The position numbers were made by a program, and so were the translations under genes. A model generated the notes under the pieces. It did no database searches. It was not told the DNA's origin and worked only from the letters and a program-made list of their open reading frames with translations. Of a stretch of 64,000 nt of DNA, positions 59,466-64,000 are shown one piece after another (position 1 is the stretch's first letter; every line of letters starts with the position of its first letter). The stretch lies in the IMG/VR virus record IMGVR_UViG_3300030109_006363, positions 1 through 64,000 of that record. One strand, 5' to 3'. The stretch is from a virus.

Positions 59466-61871
59466 TCAACACCCTAATGATATTTTTAAATCAGTACCAT
59501 CGCGCCATACAACTCCTAAGACGTCTGGGTTAGAAGTTGGAATAGATGATAAGAATAAACTATATGCATGAAGCATACATGAAGATACAGAAGTCAAATT
59601 AGATGTAACAATAGCAGAATCAGTATGAGAGTTTTCTATTGTATTATTTCTACCGCCTCCAATAAAGCCGCACCCGCCTGATAAAGTATTGGTAGTACCT
59701 CCTACAATAACTGAATGGTTAGAGTTACATATTTTGTTAGTTTGACCTCCTGCAACAGTAGAAATTGTACTAGAACCACAGATACTGTTTTGTAATCCAC
59801 CTCCTACAAAATTCCCACAAGTAGCGTTTTCAATGTTTTGATTTCCTCCTACAACAACACTCGTTGGTGAATTAGCCTGGTTAATAACACCGCCACCAAC
59901 GAAAGAACAGGTACCACATGCACAGTTACCTTTACCCCCTGCAACAGTAGCATCATTAGCCACTGCTTTGTTTCCGCATCCCCCGGCTATAGTAGCATGA
60001 TCACCTGAAGTAGCATCATTACTACAGCCTCCTCCGATAGTTGCACCTGTATCATTAACTTGATTAGTATACCCACCACCTATATTACCAAATGTTCCAG
60101 CAGTTCCTATACAGTTATTGTCGCCTCCTGCAACTGAACTGCAGGTAGCTAAAGCGCAGTTTTTACTTCCCCCTAATATTGATGCGTGGCAACCAGTTAT
60201 ACAGTTATCAACCCCTCCTACTATTACACCAAACTCAGAATTAGTACAACCCATTGAGTTACCTAACCCTGCACCAATAAAAGAACCCTTTCCACAAGTT
60301 TTGTTAGCACTACCTCCTCCAATAAATGCACCGGTAACTGAACCTGTAAGAGTATTATTACACCCTCCAACAATAACAGTCATACAACCTCCGTTGTCCG
60401 TATTAGTATCACCTCCTCCTATAAAGGAATGACTACTACATCCAGTATTCGCGCACCCTCCTGCTCGTACTGATCTAGTTCCTGTAGCATCATTTCTATA
60501 TCCACCTCCTACAAAAACTTGACAACCTCCAGCACAGTTCTGATAACCTCCTGTAACTGCAGCAAAATCACCACAAACTTTATTTTCTTGACCACCTGCT
60601 ATAGTACCGTGGCAATGATTAGCTGTTATTGCATTGCTTTGTCCACCTCCAATAGAACCATAATCTGCGTCAGCAGCAACTGAATTTTCTTGACCTCCAG
60701 GTATAGTAACATAGTCAGAATTTGATGTTACCTCGTTGCAAAATCCTCCTCCTACAAAACTACTATTACTATATATCGTATGTGCTTTTCCACCTATTGC
60801 AATACTGCAATTTCCCATAACAGTATTAGACTCACCGCCTAAAGCTACTGAATGAACACCAGAGGCAGAGTTATTTTTACCTCCACCAACAATACCATAT
60901 TTTCCATCAGCGGTATTAGACTCACCGCCACCAACAACTGCACAAGCAGCTCCTCCAGTATTACTGGTTCCTCCTCCTACAAATGATTCTTTTTGAGTAG
61001 CGCTGTTACCAGATCCCCCTCCTATAAATGCACCACTTCCTGATACAGTATTTGTACTTCCTCCAACTATAGAACTAGCTGCTCCTGTAACTTTATTAAT
61101 ATGCCCTCCACCAGCAAAAGCACTTAGACCTGTTACACAGTTACATGTGCCTCCGCCTACAAACGACGCTTTACCAATAGCACATGAACTCAACCCACCT
61201 ACTAAAGAAGAATAGTCACCACGAGCTTGATTAGTCTTACCACCTGCAATAGTAGCAGAATCACCTGTTACAGTGTTACCAAGGCCTCCTGCTATAGTAC
61301 TACAATCTCCACTAGTAGTATTTTCCCTACCTACGCTATATGAAAATGAACCACTAGTAGTATTGCTGCAACCACCTGCAACAACCGCTCCGCATGCGGA
61401 TGCTGTATTACCAGCACCACCTCCTACTGTAGCATCTCCTGATGAAGCTGTATTGCTTTTTCCTCCTAAAATTGACCCGCAAGTAGCGCTTACCGTGTTG
61501 GCATGACCACCACCTATAACGCCATTTACAGCAGTAACGTCATTTCCACAGCCTCCGCCTACTATACCACAATTGCCTGAAACTGTATTATCTCTACCTC
61601 CTGCAATAGTAGCTACTGTACCAGTGTTAGTATGCGTAGCTACAGTACCTATAGTTAAGGTAGACATTCCACTAATAGCTCCCAAGAAGGTTTGCGTACA
61701 AGCAAAGCGATTATTCTTAAAAGGTGATGCTAGATGATCTTGACCGGATAAAAATGATTGAAATGAGCTGATAGGAGCTGCAACTGTAGCACTATCCTCA
61801 ACCATTGCAAAAAGTTCTTCACCTTCGTACGGTGTACAAGCTATAGTAAGTTCGGATATCTTCTTTCCCAT
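59466..61871 (-). CDS. YadA-like repeat adhesin / tail fibre
   Basis: An 801-residue protein. Residues 1-87 form an attachment part (KKISELTIACTPYEGEELFA). Residues about 88-749 consist of about 43 repeats of roughly 14-18 residues with the core I/V-x-G-G-G-x-x-N-x-x-x-G, the register of the YadA head beta-roll (SVAIG units), a trimeric left-handed roll. The repeats carry many cysteines, often at N-C or C-G positions. The last 52 residues (ending VLGVVWRDGTDLKISLGC) resemble the terminal module of phage fibres. It sits beside the holin genes. Adhesin function is well supported; the cysteine pattern is unusual. Confidence 0.8.
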   Translation of the reverse strand: MGKKISELTIACTPYEGEELFAMVEDSATVAAPISSFQSFLSGQDHLASPFKNNRFACTQTFLGAISGMSTLTIGTVATHTNTGTVATIAGGRDNTVSGNCGIVGGGCGNDVTAVNGVIGGGHANTVSATCGSILGGKSNTASSGDATVGGGAGNTASACGAVVAGGCSNTTSGSFSYSVGRENTTSGDCSTIAGGLGNTVTGDSATIAGGKTNQARGDYSSLVGGLSSCAIGKASFVGGGTCNCVTGLSAFAGGGHINKVTGAASSIVGGSTNTVSGSGAFIGGGSGNSATQKESFVGGGTSNTGGAACAVVGGGESNTADGKYGIVGGGKNNSASGVHSVALGGESNTVMGNCSIAIGGKAHTIYSNSSFVGGGFCNEVTSNSDYVTIPGGQENSVAADADYGSIGGGQSNAITANHCHGTIAGGQENKVCGDFAAVTGGYQNCAGGCQVFVGGGYRNDATGTRSVRAGGCANTGCSSHSFIGGGDTNTDNGGCMTVIVGGCNNTLTGSVTGAFIGGGSANKTCGKGSFIGAGLGNSMGCTNSEFGVIVGGVDNCITGCHASILGGSKNCALATCSSVAGGDNNCIGTAGTFGNIGGGYTNQVNDTGATIGGGCSNDATSGDHATIAGGCGNKAVANDATVAGGKGNCACGTCSFVGGGVINQANSPTSVVVGGNQNIENATCGNFVGGGLQNSICGSSTISTVAGGQTNKICNSNHSVIVGGTTNTLSGGCGFIGGGRNNTIENSHTDSAIVTSNLTSVSSCMLHAYSLFLSSIPTSNPDVLGVVWRDGTDLKISLGC
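59625..61610 (-). repeat. Coding repeat array of the YadA-like roll
   Basis: About 43 degenerate repeats of 42 bp or slightly more. DNA identity between units is moderate (glycine and asparagine codons conserved), so the array is old or under recombination and selection. Confidence 0.75.
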
Positions 61872-61876
61872 ACTTA

Positions 61877-61884
61877 TATTTATT
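61877..61884 (-). promoter_or_regulatory. Late promoter AATAAATA
   Basis: Lies 5 bases before the ATG at 61871 of the repeat adhesin. Confidence 0.7.
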
Positions 61885-62129
61885 TACTTCGGTGCTTTTA
61901 ACCGGCAACAAACAGCAATAACTGTTGCTAGCACGCCAGATAACAATAAATGCTTCTTAAAACTTTCAATGTTTTCAGTTACATTACAATATAAATCTCC
62001 ATCTGTAGTTAACGCTCCTTTATTTAAAGCTTCTAAATAGACGTTAACCATGTCTACACAAAAATACCCTCTAATAACGAATGCTAGAATAATAGCTGCT
62101 AAAATATATACTAGATATTTTGGTTTCAT
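61884..62129 (-). CDS. Small two-TM membrane protein next to holin
   Basis: An 81-residue protein with hydrophobic segments at about residues 5-22 (LVYILAAIILAFVIRGYF) and 60-76 (LLLSGVLATVIAVCC), and a polar loop with one NVT site and a cysteine between them. It starts at the stop of the holin gene (TAATG overlap), so it is made together with it. It could be an antiholin, a holin partner or a spanin-like protein; it has no lipobox. The position makes a lysis role likely. Confidence 0.5.
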   Translation of the reverse strand: MKPKYLVYILAAIILAFVIRGYFCVDMVNVYLEALNKGALTTDGDLYCNVTENIESFKKHLLLSGVLATVIAVCCRLKAPK

Positions 62130-62446
62130 TATTTTTTAATAACCTTTTCCGGGTTATCTGCAAATTTTTTACCAAGTTTTACTATTCCCTCAATGACCTC
62201 AGGTGATATAACACCAATAATTCCATATGTTACCGCTTTATAAAGTGAAGATATCTCTGTTTGTTCAAGTATAAACCATGCTATCCCAGCTGATATACCA
62301 GCAGTAAGTATTTTTTTAAGTTGTTGGCCCCAAGTGTAATTATTTTCTCCTGATAGTAAACGCGCTAACATAGCGCCGGCCCCAATCAAAGGCACGACCC
62401 ATCCTCCGCTTAGAAACTCTTTAAGTAGGGATTTTTCAGGTTCCAT
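62129..62446 (-). CDS. Holin, LydA/phage-holin-3-like
   Basis: A 105-residue protein with an amphipathic start (EPEKSLLKEFLSGG), three hydrophobic segments (WVVPLIGAGAMLARLL at about 16-31, ILTAGISAGIAWFILE at about 46-61, AVTYGIIGVISPEVIEGI at about 70-87) and a lysine-rich tail. This matches the small holins that permeabilise the inner membrane at lysis. The promoter is CATAAATA, 6 bases from the ATG. No endolysin is visible in the window. Confidence 0.65.
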   Translation of the reverse strand: MEPEKSLLKEFLSGGWVVPLIGAGAMLARLLSGENNYTWGQQLKKILTAGISAGIAWFILEQTEISSLYKAVTYGIIGVISPEVIEGIVKLGKKFADNPEKVIKK

Positions 62447-62452
62447 TTTATA

Positions 62453-62460
62453 TATTTATG
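62453..62460 (-). promoter_or_regulatory. Late promoter CATAAATA of the holin pair
   Basis: Lies 6 bases before the ATG at 62446. Confidence 0.65.
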
Positions 62461-62499
62461 GATAAAACTATGTAGTTCTAGAGAATAGTAAGTTTATTA

Positions 62500-62526
62500 T
62501 TGATTTCTAATTATTCAGTATATAAT
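62500..62526 (+). promoter_or_regulatory. Sigma70-type promoter of the PD-(D/E)XK gene
   Basis: TTGATT (62500-62505), a 15-base spacer and TATAAT (62521-62526) end 8 bases before the GTG at 62535, again leaving no room for a normal leader. Confidence 0.5.
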
Positions 62527-62534
62527 ATTAGATA

Positions 62535-63260
62535 GTGAAGATAAAGTTTGATGAAGCGTCTCATACCTATACGCATAAAGATACTGATGAAAAGTTTATT
62601 TCTGTAACTACTCTACTTGGAAAGTATAAACAACCCTTTGATAGAGAGGGTCACTCTAAGAGAGTAGCTGATAGGGAAGGTATATCTCAAGAGTTAGTCT
62701 TAGAGATGTGGGAAAAAGAAAAGGTAAGAGCTTGTAACCGAGGTACTGATATTCATAAAATATTAGAAGATTATATTAGCTTTGGTGATGTAAGAGAGAA
62801 TTATAGTTGGTTGTGTAAATCATATGATAAAGCAGCAGAACGTTCTATTGATTCATTTAAAAATGTTCTTTGTGAGAATTTGCTTTATGATGAAGAGTTT
62901 AAGATAGCTGGTACAGCAGATTTAATTTATGAACATAAAAATGAATTTACTATTGGAGATTTTAAGACTAATAAACGTTTTAGATTTAGCTCACCATATA
63001 GTGAAAGATTAAAAGACCCTATAAGTCATTTACATAACTGTGAGTTTAACTTATATGGATTACAGCTATCGCTTTATGCTTATCTCTATGAAAGAATGAC
63101 TAGTAAGAGGTGTAGAAAGTGTGTTATCTATTACTTAAAAGATGATAGATTTTTATCTTATCATGTAAATTATATGAAAGCTGAAGTTGAAGCTATCTTA
63201 GCTAGTATGCAAAAGAGCGGAGCAGAAGTCCCAGTTAACAATATCGAAAAACTTGCTTAG
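62535..63260 (+). CDS. PD-(D/E)XK nuclease, Cas4/RecB-like
   Basis: A 241-residue protein starting with GTG. The nuclease core reads FKIAGTADLIYEHKN, then EFTIGDFKTNKRFRF, giving the metal-binding D and D-x-K of motifs II and III; QLSLYAYLYER is the QxxxY motif IV of RecB-like nucleases. A histidine in RGTDIHKILEDYI could be motif I. No iron-sulfur cysteine cluster is obvious, though CRKC occurs near the end. Such proteins trim DNA ends in replication, recombination or host-DNA degradation. Its last 63 bases overlap the convergent sod gene. Confidence 0.72.
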   Translation: MKIKFDEASHTYTHKDTDEKFISVTTLLGKYKQPFDREGHSKRVADREGISQELVLEMWEKEKVRACNRGTDIHKILEDYISFGDVRENYSWLCKSYDKAAERSIDSFKNVLCENLLYDEEFKIAGTADLIYEHKNEFTIGDFKTNKRFRFSSPYSERLKDPISHLHNCEFNLYGLQLSLYAYLYERMTSKRCRKCVIYYLKDDRFLSYHVNYMKAEVEAILASMQKSGAEVPVNNIEKLA

Positions 63261-63824
63261 CCATTCTTTTCTATCCGGTCCATACATTAGGTAGTAGCTA
63301 TGTTCCCATACATCTACTCCTAAGACTGGCTTACCCATACCATGCATTAAAGGATTATCTTGATTAGGCGTCTTTGCTAAATCTAATCTTCCATCCTTTT
63401 CAACTAACCACCCCCAACCGGAGCCAAATTGACTAGCTGCATTGTCAATAAATTCTTTTTTGAATTTAGCATATGTACCAAAGCGCTTTTTTATTCTATC
63501 AGCTATTTCACCGTTAAAATCGCTTCCTCCAGGCTTCATCATGTTAAAGAATAACTGATGATTATAAGCACCGCCGGCGTTGTCTCTTACCTTATCATTA
63601 TATTTGTTTATATTCTTTACAAGCTCTACTAACGGTATTTTTCTTCTTACTCCCATAGCTGCATTTAATTTTTTAACGTAACCTTTGTAGTGTTTGTTAA
63701 AATGAAAGTCTGTAGTTTGTTTATTTACTACGGGCTCTAAAGCATTTAATTTATAAGGTAAGTTTATAGGCTTATAAGGACCAACTTTCTCTAAAATTAA
63801 GTTTACTTCTTCTAAGAACGACAT
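63198..63824 (-). CDS. sod: Superoxide dismutase, Fe/Mn family (Mn-type residues)
   Basis: Converts superoxide to oxygen and hydrogen peroxide. A 208-residue protein of full family length. Metal ligands are all present: His41 in FHFNKHYKGYV, His89 in AGGAYNHQLFF, and Asp171 and His175 in VDVWEHSYYLMYG. The glycine pair before the second histidine and Gln155 in TPNQDNPL are the features of Mn-type rather than Fe-type enzymes. There is no signal peptide, so it acts in the infected cell or in the virion. It starts 6 bases after an ATTAAATA late promoter. The last residues overlap the nuclease gene on the other strand. Confidence 0.9.
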   Translation of the reverse strand: MSFLEEVNLILEKVGPYKPINLPYKLNALEPVVNKQTTDFHFNKHYKGYVKKLNAAMGVRRKIPLVELVKNINKYNDKVRDNAGGAYNHQLFFNMMKPGGSDFNGEIADRIKKRFGTYAKFKKEFIDNAASQFGSGWGWLVEKDGRLDLAKTPNQDNPLMHGMGKPVLGVDVWEHSYYLMYGPDRKEWLSKFFDIVNWDFCSALLHTS

Positions 63825-63830
63825 TAATTA

Positions 63831-63838
63831 TATTTAAT
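63831..63838 (-). promoter_or_regulatory. Late promoter ATTAAATA of sod
   Basis: Lies 6 bases before the ATG at 63824. It is divergent from the next promoter, which partly overlaps the same gap. Confidence 0.65.
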
Positions 63839-63839
63839 A

Positions 63840-63847
63840 AATAAATA
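63840..63847 (+). promoter_or_regulatory. Late promoter AATAAATA
   Basis: Lies 5 bases before the ATG at 63853. A second overlapping AATAAATA is at 63836-63843. Confidence 0.6.
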
Positions 63848-63852
63848 GGAAT

Positions 63853-64000
63853 ATGAAACGAAATTCTCTACTTAAAAAGTTTGATGAAGAAACTGAAAAT
63901 CTATGGGAGCAACTTTACAGAATTAAAGAATTATTAGAAAACACAGAAGACTTTGAACTGTCAGATTTAGCAAATAAATTCTTAGATCAAATAGCTAATG
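63853..64000 (+). CDS. Hypothetical protein, 3' end outside window
   Basis: An open frame from the ATG at 63853 to the end of the window (49 residues seen). It begins MKRNSLLKKFDEETENLWEQ and continues as a charged helix (YRIKELLENTEDFELSDLA). It has a standard late promoter 5 bases upstream, so it is a real gene start. The visible part resembles a coiled coil; no family can be named. Confidence 0.55.
   Translation, partial: MKRNSLLKKFDEETENLWEQLYRIKELLENTEDFELSDLANKFLDQIAN

Noticed and set aside
59625-61610. Repeat array as a CRISPR or regulatory element
   Set aside because: Period and codon pattern fit a coding beta-roll; there are no constant repeats with variable spacers.
63198-63824. 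sod as bacterial contamination at the end of the window
   Set aside because: It is flanked by phage genes and has the phage late promoter at the standard 6-base distance.
1-64000. tRNA, rRNA, insertion sequences, integrase or attachment sites
   Set aside because: I looked for cloverleaf-like sequence, transposase motifs and terminal repeats and saw none that I could support.

Overview
The window is part of a large, AT-rich, T4-like myovirus genome, very probably marine. The signs are a T4-type replisome (UvsX, gp41 helicase, gp32, gp45 clamp, gp61 primase, RNase H, gp44 clamp loader), a T4-type tail and baseplate (gp6, gp25, gp53, gp27-, gp48- and gp29-like proteins, gp18, gp19), terminase gp17, neck protein gp14, and a T4-type late promoter motif. 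I saw no rRNA, tRNA or bacterial housekeeping gene. The host cannot be read from the sequence.

Layout. (1) 1-14.7 kb is mostly + strand: uvsX (cut by the window edge), queC, a class-II glutamine amidotransferase, a glycosyltransferase, gene 41, a DHH phosphoesterase, a stretch that looks like T4 genes 33-59-32, gene 45, rnh and gene 61. (2) 14.7-38.6 kb is on the - strand: a serine-protease virion protein, adhesins with collar and glycine-rich tips, five large unassigned structural proteins, then gp6 and gp25. (3) 38.6-41.9 kb is mixed: small + strand late genes, gene 44, dut, and a candidate small terminase gene. (4) 41.9-55.6 kb is a - strand tail module running from gp17 through sheath, tubes, chaperones, tape measure, tube cap, gp53 and hub. 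(5) 55.6-64 kb is mixed: an acidic head-type protein, a nucleotidyltransferase-like protein, neck protein gp14, a GT9-like glycosyltransferase, a YadA-like repeat adhesin, a holin pair, a PD-(D/E)XK nuclease and a Mn-type superoxide dismutase.

The strongest non-gene signal is regulatory. At 26 gene starts a late-promoter octamer ending in TAAATA stops exactly 5 or 6 bases before the start codon, with no room for a ribosome binding site. In T4, transcription from TATAAATA begins about 6 bases past the octamer, so these mRNAs should be leaderless and begin at the start codon. The rule also corrects several gene starts (gp17 at a GTG, the tube paralog at 53842, the + gene at 38947).

The most interesting gene content is a possible split Gat-QueC pair for 7-deazaguanine DNA modification, a trypsin-like protease inside a virion protein, a cysteine-tagged C-terminus shared by two virion proteins, a 43-repeat YadA-type adhesin, and a complete phage-borne superoxide dismutase. 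All functions are read from motifs, length and gene order; no database search was run.
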